64,000 bases of DNA, taken from JAWKWA01 sp041397765 (GTDB lineage Bacteria; Pseudomonadota; Alphaproteobacteria; Rhizobiales; Hyphomicrobiaceae). The stretch spans positions 1 to 64,000 of the forward strand of contig JAWKWA010000014.1 in NCBI GenBank assembly GCA_041397765.1, given 5' to 3'. The translations under genes were made by a program, and so were the position numbers. The notes beneath the pieces were generated by a model. The model saw only the letters and a program-made list of their open reading frames with translations. It searched no databases and had not been told where the DNA came from. How positions within the stretch are numbered: the first letter of the stretch is position 1; every line of letters begins with the position of its first letter. This document shows, piece by piece, positions 34,942 through 42,414 of the stretch.

Positions 34942-35337
34942 ATGGCCGAAGCACTCAACCCGGACGGGGCGCCGAAGCCCGCCTCCCGCTATGTCCAGGC
35001 CGTCCGCCACGGCGCCGGTGCCGAGCGGCTCGTCATCTCCGGGCAGATCGGCGTCGACCTGGAGGGGCGGATCGCCGAGGGCCTCGAAGCGCAGATGGAG
35101 CAGGCGTGGCGCAATCTGGTCGCGGTCATCGAGGGCGCCGGCTTTCGGCGCAGCGATCTCGTCAAAGTGGTCATCTACATGACGGCGCCGGGCGACGTGG
35201 CGCTCTACCGGACGGTGCACGACCGCATGCTGGAGGGCCATCTGGCCGCTACCACGCTCGTCATCGTGGCCGGCCTCGCCTCGCCGGCACTGCTCTTCGA
35301 GGTGGAGGGCGAGGCGGTGCGCGAGGACCGCATGTAA
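34942..35337 (+). CDS. RidA family protein lacking the catalytic arginine
   Basis: This 131-residue YjgF/RidA-fold protein has ERLVISGQIGVDLEGRI, WRNLVAVIEGAGFRRSDL and a C-terminal ALLFEVEGEAV. In imine-deaminating RidA an Arg stands in the PARS motif before the last strands; here that place reads AATTL. The protein therefore probably belongs to a non-deaminase Rid subgroup. GGAGG lies six bases before ATG 34942. It is divergent from the aminotransferase, whose enamine/imine by-products are typical Rid substrates. Confidence 0.9.
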   Translation: MAEALNPDGAPKPASRYVQAVRHGAGAERLVISGQIGVDLEGRIAEGLEAQMEQAWRNLVAVIEGAGFRRSDLVKVVIYMTAPGDVALYRTVHDRMLEGHLAATTLVIVAGLASPALLFEVEGEAVREDRM

Positions 35338-35514
35338 GGGACGTCTAGCGAAAGCGCGACGAGAGGGAGTGCCGGACGGGGAGCGGCACGCCTGGCGAGG
35401 ACGGGCCGAGTTAGGGAATTGTGCGTAGGCGGCAAATCGTTCTGGTCATCTGGAGATGAACAGCCTATCCTCTCTTCGTTGCTCTTTCATCCCGTGTTGC
35501 GTTGAGAGCGGAAA

Positions 35515-36123
35515 ATGAGTCTTTACGACGTGATGGCGGCTGCCCATCACGGCCGATGCTTTGCCCTTCTCGGCAGACGCTGCCGAATCGGCGAGGATGA
35601 GGCTGCCGATGCGGTCAGGCTGCTGATATCAAGGCTGTTGCCGGGCTTCGAGGCGTGGGTCTCGACGCGCGAGGGGCTGGTCGAGTTCCTGACCTCCGTA
35701 GGGCGGGACGGCTATGGTGCCCTTCGCGACCAGCCAGGCGTTTTCTCCGACCAGCTGGTGCGGGACCGGGGTGTCCGGTTGTTGCGCGCCTGGAGCGTCG
35801 AAGCCCCGATCGACGACACGGTGCTCGACCGTATCGGCGCGGCCTGTGGCATCATGCCGGGCGAGGTTCGCCAGGTCCTGCCCTGGGTTCCCGTGCTGAT
35901 GATGGCGGCCTTCCGCCAGAAACTGGAACGTCCGCTGCGCTGGATCATGGCGGATCGCGGCCATCGCAACGCCAACTCGCCAACGGTCGATCCCTTCCTG
36001 GCGCTGGCGGAGCAGGTGAGGGACGGCGTGTCGGAGGTGCGTGCGCGGGGCTTCTCGCACGCGCTCGGCCGGCTGATGCCAAGATCGTCTGAGCCGGAGA
36101 CCGCGGCAGGCCGCTCGCGCTGA
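35515..36123 (+). CDS. DUF937-like uncharacterised protein
   Basis: This 202-residue soluble protein begins MSLYDVMAAAHHG, followed by IGEDEAADAVRLLISRLLPGF and later IGAACGIMPGEVRQVLPWVPVLMMA. This spacing of helices resembles DUF937 proteins, although the usual Gly/Gln-rich middle is missing. Function is unknown. The promoter likely lies in the AT-richer stretch at 35410-35510. A strong hairpin at 36378-36416 ends the transcript. Confidence 0.78.
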   Translation: MSLYDVMAAAHHGRCFALLGRRCRIGEDEAADAVRLLISRLLPGFEAWVSTREGLVEFLTSVGRDGYGALRDQPGVFSDQLVRDRGVRLLRAWSVEAPIDDTVLDRIGAACGIMPGEVRQVLPWVPVLMMAAFRQKLERPLRWIMADRGHRNANSPTVDPFLALAEQVRDGVSEVRARGFSHALGRLMPRSSEPETAAGRSR

Positions 36124-36258
36124 GGTCGGATTGGCCACGATGACCGGAGACCAGTCGCTCGGGCGACCGAGCTGCGCATCGCGCGACCGATCATGCTGCG
36201 CCGGGGCCCGTCTCGGGCTGCGGGTCGGGGGCGATCGCTGAAATCGGGGCCGTTCCGA

Positions 36259-36301
36259 CCGGGAAGAATATGTCCCGGTCCGGGAAGAGTATGTCCCGGT
36301 G
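36259..36301. repeat. Two tandem 21-bp palindromic units
   Basis: CGGGAAGAATATGTCCCGGT and CGGGAAGAGTATGTCCCGGT repeat at exactly 21-bp spacing (two helical turns). In the first unit ACCGGGA and TCCCGGT are perfect inverted repeats around 8 bp; the second differs by one arm base. The layout is that of a double protein-binding site, yet it lies between convergent genes rather than at an obvious promoter. Confidence 0.75.
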
Positions 36302-36377
36302 TCACGGGAGGCGAATAGAGCCGGGCGGCCGATCGTGTCTCGAGCGGACAGAGTGAGCCGCCCGAAATGGGCGGACG

Positions 36378-36416
36378 GGAGCACGCCGGCCTCCGCAAGG
36401 GATACCGGCGTGCTCC
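36378..36416 (+). terminator. 12-bp hairpin terminator of the DUF937-like gene
   Basis: GGAGCACGCCGG (36378-36389) pairs perfectly with CCGGCGTGCTCC (36405-36416) around a 15-nt loop, followed by TTCGAATTC. It lies about 255 bp past the stop. Confidence 0.55.
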
Positions 36417-36446
36417 TTCGAATTCAGGGTGCCGCCCCAATTCTGG

Positions 36447-36497
36447 GTGATCGCGGTCGGACGATCCGCGCCCCGATGACCTCGGGGCGGCGATCAC
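36447..36497 (-). terminator. Nested hairpin downstream of the DUF1127 gene
   Basis: The outer arms GTGATCGC (36447-36454) and GCGATCAC (36490-36497) enclose a perfect 8-bp inner stem CGCCCCGA/TCGGGGCG (36469-36476, 36482-36489). It lies about 35 bp past the DUF1127 stop on the minus strand. Confidence 0.55.
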
Positions 36498-36530
36498 CGC
36501 ATCAAGCTCGCGCCCGGGGCGGAGCCGGTG

Positions 36531-36809
36531 CTACCTGGCGCGATGGCCGTGCGAGCGCCGCAGCGAGGCGAGGGCCTCGGTGCCGTCGCTGTCGTGGGTC
36601 TGATAGAGCGCCCATTCGACGTCGCCGCGCGTGAGGCCGATATCGGCCAGCAAGCGGTCGTCATAGCGCAGCAACTCCTTCAGCTCGCTGCGGTTGCGCC
36701 GGCGTGCCAGGAAGCGGCCGAGGCGCGCCACGAGGCCGTTGCCCTCGCTCCACTCGCCATGGCGGTGGCGGGCTGCGGTCTTGTCCATTCCGATCTTCAT
36801 CGTGCTCAT
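36531..36809 (-). CDS. DUF1127 domain small protein
   Basis: This 92-residue basic protein has the C-terminal DUF1127 motif LKELLRYDDRLLADIGLTRG. Short DUF1127 proteins in alphaproteobacteria have been linked to small-RNA turnover and phosphate or carbon metabolism. Here the N-terminus is extended by about 25 residues. AGGAG lies six bases before ATG 36809. Confidence 0.88.
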   Translation of the reverse strand: MSTMKIGMDKTAARHRHGEWSEGNGLVARLGRFLARRRNRSELKELLRYDDRLLADIGLTRGDVEWALYQTHDSDGTEALASLRRSHGHRAR

Positions 36810-37445
36810 GTCATGCTCCTCATCATCTTCAGGAGACCGGCCGGCCGCACGTATTCCACCCGCGCCGGCATGGCGAAGGCGGCTCTGCGGTTCTCGTCCG
36901 GTACTTCTCCTTAGGTTCTTTCCCCCCGGGGACCTAGGGAAGCGAATTTGACACTTGAGTTCCGGTCGCTGCGGAGTGCGTTCTCAAGTGTCGAATTCAA
37001 AAGCTCCACTAGAATTATAAGCTTGCTAGTGGTTCTCATGATTCCGACATTTGCTCTCACGCGTTCTGAAACGGGATGTAAATGTCGGAATCGATCCACT
37101 AGCGGCCGGTCTTGTCGCCGGCAATTCATACGGTCCCCGGCCGATGGCTACCGCCCATCCGCACCGGTCCGGGGCGCTGAAGCCCCGGCCGCGCAGCAGG
37201 TCCGGCCCCCTGTCAGGGACGGCCGGAGATTGCCGGAGGAGCCAGGCGCCAAGGCCTCGAGCACTTCCGGCGTTCGGTGCAACCACGCTCTCGGATAGAT
37301 TGGGATCATGACGGGTTTGCGGCAATGCACAAGGGATATTTTGTGCAGTGCGGTATGCGTGGCCCGCAGGACACGGGCCTGGCGTGCCGAGACCGCGACT
37401 GGGAGGGCGTCGCGGCCGCCGGAGCCGGTCTCCCGCCCCCAAAAA
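36810..37445. other. 636-bp non-coding region with repeat copy B
   Basis: It contains the DUF1127 promoter region (36810-36930), composite repeat B (36934-37102), and GC-rich sequence to 37320. A perfect dyad TGCACAA-N8-TTGTGCA lies at 37326-37347. The gshA stop is followed on the minus strand by TTTTTGGGGG (about 37436-37445). No gene is convincing. Confidence 0.6.
36934..37102. repeat. Composite palindromic repeat, copy B (inverted relative to copy A)
   Basis: Its reverse complement matches copy A along the full length with scattered substitutions. Shared pieces include ATTCCGACATTT, AGAGCAAATGTCGGAATCAT, GAACCACTAGCAAGCTTA and GAATTTGACACTT. Both internal hairpins are retained. The outer end near 36934 has drifted (CTAGGGAAGC in place of CTAGTGGAGC). 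Confidence 0.9.
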
Positions 37446-38828
37446 TCAGAAGATGCGATCGGCAAAGACCCGGCGGACGTCTCCGTTCCATTCTCCACAG
37501 AAGTCGTGGATCAGGCGGTCGGCATCGGTGACGCCGGTCTCGGCTATCTCCTCGAGGCCCTGCAGATAGCGTGTCTCGTCCTCGCCGGCGGCGTTCAGAC
37601 GGGCGCGGCGGGCAAGGCCGCGGCGGGCGATCGCCAGCGCCTCGCGGGCGATGTCGCCGACACGACCGTGCCGGAAGGGGGCATCGAGGGCGAGACGGGG
37701 AATGTCACGCCGCATCTCGTGGCGCTCCACCGCGCTCCAGCCCTTGATCAGCTCGCAGGCCTCGTCGAGTGCGATGCTGTCATAGAGCAGACCGACCCAG
37801 AAGGCGGGGATCTCGATGGTGCGCAACTTGCCGCCGGCATCGGCGCCGCGCATCTCGAGGAAGCGCTTCATGCGCACCTCGGGGAAGATGGTCGAGACAT
37901 GATCGGCCCAGTCGTCGATGCTCGGCCGCTCGCCGGGCAGCTCCTCAAGCCGTCCCTCGAGGAAGTCGCGGAATGACCGTCCGGCGAGGTCGATGTAGCG
38001 ACCCTCGCGGAAGGCGAAATACATCGGCACGTCGAGGGCGTAGTCGACATAGCGCTCGAAGCCCATGCCCTCCTCGAAGGCGAAGGGCAGGAGGCCCGTG
38101 CGATCGGGATCGGTGAAGCGCCAGACCTCGCAGCGGAACGTCTTGAAGCCGTTGATCCGTCCCTCCGACAGGGGCGAGTTGGCCGCCAGCGCGGAAGCGA
38201 CCGGCTGCAGCGCCAGCGAGACGCGCAGCTTTCTCACCATGTCGGCCTCGGAGGCGAAATCGAGATTCACCTGGACGGTGGCCGAGCGGTACATCATGTC
38301 GAGGCCGAGGCGACCGACCTTCGGCATGTAGCGGGTCATGATGCCGTAGCGACCCTTCGGCATGACCGGGGTCGCGGCGCGTGACCAGAGCGGCGAGAAG
38401 CCGAGACCGAGGAAGCCGATGCCGAGATCGCGGCCGATCTCGTGCACCTCGGACGCGTGCCGCTCGACCTCGGCGGCGGTCTCGTGAAGCGTCTTCAGCA
38501 TGCCGCCCGACAGCTCGAGCTGGCCGCCCGGCTCGAGCGAGACCGTGCCACCGCCCTGGTCGTCGGGAATGACGAGGGCGATGACATTGCCGCCCTCGAC
38601 GACCGGGCGATAGCCGTAGCGGCGGGTCATCTCGTCGAGGACGTGGCGGACGCCGCCCTCGCCCTCGTAGGGAATGGGGGCGAGATCCTCGAGCCGGAAT
38701 CCGAACTTCTCGTGCTCGGTGCCGATCACCCAGCGATCGGCCGGCTTGCAGCCGGCCTCCAGCCAGGCGGCGAGCTCGTCGCGCGACGAGATGGGCGGGG
38801 AATCGGGGCCGTCCTGGCGCGTCGACAT
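37446..38828 (-). CDS. gshA: Glutamate--cysteine ligase (plant/rhizobial type)
   Basis: This 460-residue enzyme of the GCS2-like group is found in plants and alphaproteobacteria. Diagnostic segments are WVIGTEHEKFGF, SLEPGGQLELSGG, MPKGRYGIMTRYMPKVG, ATVQVNLDFASEADM and MRGADAGG. It makes gamma-glutamylcysteine, the first step of glutathione synthesis (EC 6.3.2.2). GAGG six bases before ATG 38828 sets the start. It lies downstream of rsmE on the same strand, an arrangement also seen in related genomes. Confidence 0.95.
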   Translation of the reverse strand: MSTRQDGPDSPPISSRDELAAWLEAGCKPADRWVIGTEHEKFGFRLEDLAPIPYEGEGGVRHVLDEMTRRYGYRPVVEGGNVIALVIPDDQGGGTVSLEPGGQLELSGGMLKTLHETAAEVERHASEVHEIGRDLGIGFLGLGFSPLWSRAATPVMPKGRYGIMTRYMPKVGRLGLDMMYRSATVQVNLDFASEADMVRKLRVSLALQPVASALAANSPLSEGRINGFKTFRCEVWRFTDPDRTGLLPFAFEEGMGFERYVDYALDVPMYFAFREGRYIDLAGRSFRDFLEGRLEELPGERPSIDDWADHVSTIFPEVRMKRFLEMRGADAGGKLRTIEIPAFWVGLLYDSIALDEACELIKGWSAVERHEMRRDIPRLALDAPFRHGRVGDIAREALAIARRGLARRARLNAAGEDETRYLQGLEEIAETGVTDADRLIHDFCGEWNGDVRRVFADRIF

Positions 38829-39029
38829 CTGTCTGCCTCGTTTGTTGGCGCCGAGCTCCGAGCCGCTGCCGACGGACGGGGTCTCCGGGATTTGGGGGGC
38901 GATCTTATGGCGCCGCCCGATCACAGGTACAAGACCTTAGTTATGCAGTTGCATGTATTCTGGGAAGGGCCGCACCTTCTGCGGCTCCGGCATGGGCGAT
39001 GTCCCCTTCGCGCATGTCTTGCCGGGGGC

Positions 39030-39770
39030 TCATCGGGGCGCTCGCCAGTCACCCGCGACGGCATTGACGAGGGCGAGGGCGGCGACGGCCGCGGTGTCGG
39101 CGCGCATGATCCGCGGCCCGAGCGAGAGGCGAATGGTGTCCGCCCGCGAGAGCAGCATGGCGCGCTCCGTGGCGGAGAAACCGCCTTCGGGACCGATGAG
39201 CACGGCCACGGGTCCGGAGGCAAGCCCAGCGAGGGCGGCAACCGGATCGGCGAGATCGGCAGCCTCGTCGCAGAAGACGAGCGGCTGGCCGGCCGGCAGC
39301 GCGGCGAGCGCCATCGGAAGCTTCAGCGGCTCCAGCACGGCCGGAATGCGCAGGATGCCGCATTGCTCGGCCGCCTCGACGACATTGGCGCGCATGCGCT
39401 CGAGATTGACGCGCTCGGCATTGGTCCGCTCGGTCATGACCGGCTGCAGTGTGGCGACGCCGAGCTCGGTCGCCTTCTGCACCATGTAGTCGAGACGGGC
39501 CCGCTTCAGCGGGGCGAACAGATAGAGGATGTCGGGGCCCCCCTCCTGCGCGCGGAGCTGCCTGATCAGCCGAAGCGCGAGGGTGCGCCGGCCGTCCGGC
39601 TCGATCCGTGACAGCCATTCGCCATCGCGGCCGTTGAAGACCAGCACGTCGTCGCCAGCCTTCAGGCGCAGCACATTGGCGAGATAGCTGGTGCGGTCAC
39701 GGTCGAGCCGACAAAGCGCGCCCTCGGCGAGCGGCTGGTCGAGAAAGAGGCGGGGGGCGTTGAAATCCAT
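39030..39770 (-). CDS. rsmE: 16S rRNA (uracil(1498)-N(3))-methyltransferase RsmE
   Basis: This 246-residue SPOUT methyltransferase has an N-terminal PUA-like domain (PRLFLDQPLAEG) and the SAM-binding trefoil knot IGPEGGFSATERAML ... LGPRIMRADTA. It methylates U1498 of 16S rRNA. ATG 39770 removes an implausible 21-residue extension. It precedes gshA by about 200 bp, where gshA probably has its own promoter. Confidence 0.95.
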   Translation of the reverse strand: MDFNAPRLFLDQPLAEGALCRLDRDRTSYLANVLRLKAGDDVLVFNGRDGEWLSRIEPDGRRTLALRLIRQLRAQEGGPDILYLFAPLKRARLDYMVQKATELGVATLQPVMTERTNAERVNLERMRANVVEAAEQCGILRIPAVLEPLKLPMALAALPAGQPLVFCDEAADLADPVAALAGLASGPVAVLIGPEGGFSATERAMLLSRADTIRLSLGPRIMRADTAAVAALALVNAVAGDWRAPR

Positions 39771-39896
39771 GAGGCAGCGCAAACCACGGTCGGGTGGCCT
39801 CTGTAAAGGGGCGTGTCGGTGAGCCGGGCGCATGGACGGTGGTGCTTGCCAGGCGCAGCGTGAGGGATGGCGGTGGCGGCGGCGTGGCGTCGAGCG

Positions 39897-40970
39897 TCAA
39901 TAGCGGTAGAGCAGGCTCACGGCGCCATAGGGGCTCGTCGGGTTCTCGTAGTCGCCCGAGAGGCCGCCGGTCAGTGTAACCTCGCCAAACCGCGTCCGCG
40001 CCCGCCCGACGAGGCCGACGCGACCGGCGCCAAAGGTCTCGTTGCCGAAGGCGCCCGCCTCCAGGCCGATGCCGATCCGGTCGATGAGCGGATCGTCGGC
40101 CGTGACGGCGAGGTCGATGTCGTAGCCGGCCTTGAGAGTGGCGGCGTAGGTGCCGAAGGCGGTCGAGTAGCCCGCATCGGCCGAGACCCAGAGACCGGGG
40201 CCGACGTCGTACCAGAGCTCGGCGACGCCGCGCATCCCCAATGCCGAGCCCTCGACGCTGTTGAAGGGGTCGGACGGCGTCAGCGTGTGCACGACGTAGT
40301 CGGCGCCGAGATAGAGCTTCGCAGTGAGGCCACCGACGTGCTGCTGATAGCCAAGCAGCGCCGAGCTCGCCGCCGGGACGCCTGCGAATTCGACATCGAC
40401 CGCGGCGTCACGCGGTCCGAAGGGGCGCTCGCCGGAATAGCTGTAGCGGCCGCCGCCACCGTCGAGCCGCAACAGGAAGCCGTCGGCTGCGACGCTCTCG
40501 CCAAGGAAGATCACCGTGCCGGTATAGCCGTAGAGCGAGCTTCTGGTGATCTCGGTGCCGACCCAGGCTTCGACATGGGCCTCGGCCGCAGGCTGGCTGC
40601 GCAGTTTCGAGCCGGTCGACGACCAGGCGCCCGGCGAAAGAAGGTCGAGCGGCATGAAGCCGGCCGTGCCGGCGAGGGAAGGCAGGCCGAGCGCGGATGG
40701 ATCGAGCCCGGGGAGTGCGAAGCCGGAAAAGGCCGTCGGCTGGGCTTCGGCGGCGGCGGCCCCGGCCGGTGTCGCGTCGTACGAAGTGGCCCGGGAACCG
40801 AATGCGCCGGGAGCCTCCTCGTGGCGGTGGCCGCCGGCGCCTGCGTCCATCGGGGCGAGGGCAAGCGTCACGGCCAGTCCGGCGGCGAGCATGGCGACGA
40901 CCGACGACGCTCCTGTCGCTGGTGCGACCGGACCTCGTTCGACAGCACTTGCCTCATCCCGCTTCGACAT
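39897..40970 (-). CDS. Cellulose biosynthesis protein BcsS-like
   Basis: This 357-residue protein has a hydrophobic export segment (about 20-45), a low-complexity Ala/Gly/Pro spacer, and a C-terminal beta-rich domain (about 150-357) with BcsS-like repeated strands: AWVGTEITRSSLYGYTG, ADGFLLRLDGGGGRYSYSG, LGYQQHVGG and YLGADYVVHTL. The terminal YGAVSLLYRY resembles an outer-membrane beta strand. BcsS is an accessory protein found with cellulose synthase; no bcsA or bcsB is nearby. ATG 40970 chosen; upstream residues look non-coding. Confidence 0.8.
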   Translation of the reverse strand: MSKRDEASAVERGPVAPATGASSVVAMLAAGLAVTLALAPMDAGAGGHRHEEAPGAFGSRATSYDATPAGAAAAEAQPTAFSGFALPGLDPSALGLPSLAGTAGFMPLDLLSPGAWSSTGSKLRSQPAAEAHVEAWVGTEITRSSLYGYTGTVIFLGESVAADGFLLRLDGGGGRYSYSGERPFGPRDAAVDVEFAGVPAASSALLGYQQHVGGLTAKLYLGADYVVHTLTPSDPFNSVEGSALGMRGVAELWYDVGPGLWVSADAGYSTAFGTYAATLKAGYDIDLAVTADDPLIDRIGIGLEAGAFGNETFGAGRVGLVGRARTRFGEVTLTGGLSGDYENPTSPYGAVSLLYRY

Positions 40971-41397
40971 GGCGACGCAACACGAATGAACGCCCGGACG
41001 GTTTCGCGCCGGCCAGAGAATTGGCCGACGGGAAGTATCGGATCGACGAACACAGGATGAGCCGCTGGCGTCAACGCGACCCGACTGGGTAATTGCATTG
41101 GTTGACTTCACTTCAGATGGAACAATTTCATGTTGCAACTTCCGGTTGCGCAAATTTGATCGTGGAGTCCTTGTCAGCGGTGTCCTCTCGACAGGAGGGG
41201 TGCTCCCCCGGCGGACGAGACGGCAAGGGACGGAACCCGCAGGAGGATCGAGCCCTGACGTGCAGGCGCAGGGCGAGCCAACCGGCGGCAAGGAGAACTC
41301 GACAGCGGGCAGCGGCGTTGGCACTGATGTCTCACCCCCCGCATCCGGACGACCCGGCACGCCATCCCCGTATGGGCGGAAGGAACATTCAAGAGCG
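40971..41397. other. Divergent region between bcsS-like and exonuclease genes
   Basis: No gene is seen. An AT-richer core (41090-41165) contains TTGACT at 41102-41107 as a possible -35 and a perfect dyad GCAAC-N5-GTTGC at 41135-41149. The rest is GC-rich. Confidence 0.5.
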
Positions 41398-42414
41398 ATG
41401 GCAGACCCCGACAGGTTCGAGAGCTGGCTCTTTCCGACGCCCCGCGGCCTCTACTGCGCGCCGGGCGACTTCCATGTCGACCCGCATCTGCCGGTCGACC
41501 GGGCAGTGATCAGCCATGGCCATTCCGACCATGCCCGGCCGGGCAATCGGGCCGTGCTCGCGACGCCCGAGACCCTTGCCATCATGCGCCTCCGGCTCGG
41601 TGCGGCGGCAGGCGAAACGCTGCAGGCGGCCGGCTATGGCGAGGCGGTGCGCATCGGCGAGACGGAGGTCCGCCTCGTACCGGCGGGCCATGTGCTCGGC
41701 TCGGCACAGGTGGTGATCGAATGGCGCGGCCGGCGGGCCGTGGTATCGGGCGACTACAAGCGGGCGGCAGACCCGACCTGCCCCGGCTTCGAGCTGGTCG
41801 AGGCCGGACTGTTCGTCACCGAGGCGACCTTCGCGCTGCCGGTCTTCCGCCATGGCCGGCCGGAGGACGAGATCGCTCGGCTCCTCGCATCGCTCGCCGC
41901 ATTTCCGGATCGCGCGCATGTGGTCGGGGTCTATGGGCTCGGCAAATGCCAGCGGGTCATCCGGCTCCTGCGCAATGCCGGGTTCGAGCGGCCGATCCAT
42001 CTCAATGCCGGCTTCTCGGCGATGTGCACGCTCTATGAGGAGTTCGGGGTGCCGCTCGGCCCACTTGCCCGGGTCGGCGACGAGGGGGCGGGGGGCCTTG
42101 GCGGCGAGATCGTGCTCGCACCCTCGGCCGGGGGCTCGGAGCGCTGGCTGCAGGGTCTCAGCGATCCGCTGATCGCGTTCGCCTCGGGATGGATGCGGGT
42201 CCGTGCGCGCGCCCGGCAGCGCGGCGTCGAGTTGCCGCTCGTCATCTCCGATCACGCGGACTGGCCCGAACTCGTCGCGACCATCGCAGAGACGGGGGCC
42301 GGAGAGGTCTGGATCACGCACGGACGGGACGACGCGCTCGCCTATCAGGTCACGGCCATGGGGCGGCGGGCTCGCGCGCTCGCCCTCGTTGGGCGCGAGG
42401 AGGAAGGCGAATGA
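41398..42414 (+). CDS. Ligase-associated DNA exonuclease (metallo-beta-lactamase fold)
   Basis: This 338-residue nuclease of the beta-CASP/Artemis-like group (ligase-associated DNA exonuclease family) has metal ligands in SHGHSDHA (39-46), GHVLGSAQVVIEW and SGDYKRAADPTC. A late His is in ITHGRDD. It overlaps the ligase start by ATGA, so the two proteins are made together and should act on the same DNA ends. ATG 41398 gives the conserved start MADPDRFESWLFPTP. Confidence 0.92.
   Translation: MADPDRFESWLFPTPRGLYCAPGDFHVDPHLPVDRAVISHGHSDHARPGNRAVLATPETLAIMRLRLGAAAGETLQAAGYGEAVRIGETEVRLVPAGHVLGSAQVVIEWRGRRAVVSGDYKRAADPTCPGFELVEAGLFVTEATFALPVFRHGRPEDEIARLLASLAAFPDRAHVVGVYGLGKCQRVIRLLRNAGFERPIHLNAGFSAMCTLYEEFGVPLGPLARVGDEGAGGLGGEIVLAPSAGGSERWLQGLSDPLIAFASGWMRVRARARQRGVELPLVISDHADWPELVATIAETGAGEVWITHGRDDALAYQVTAMGRRARALALVGREEEGE

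Larger units (their letters stand above)
36124..36530. other. Convergent intergenic region with tandem dyads and two terminator hairpins
   Basis: No gene is seen. The region holds a tandem pair of 21-bp dyad units (36259-36301), a 12-bp perfect hairpin (36378-36416) and a nested hairpin (36447-36497), each listed separately. Confidence 0.65.

Noticed and set aside
31700..35182. Plus-strand open frame of 1160 codons
   Set aside because: It runs antisense through five recognisable genes and has the composition of reverse-frame translation.
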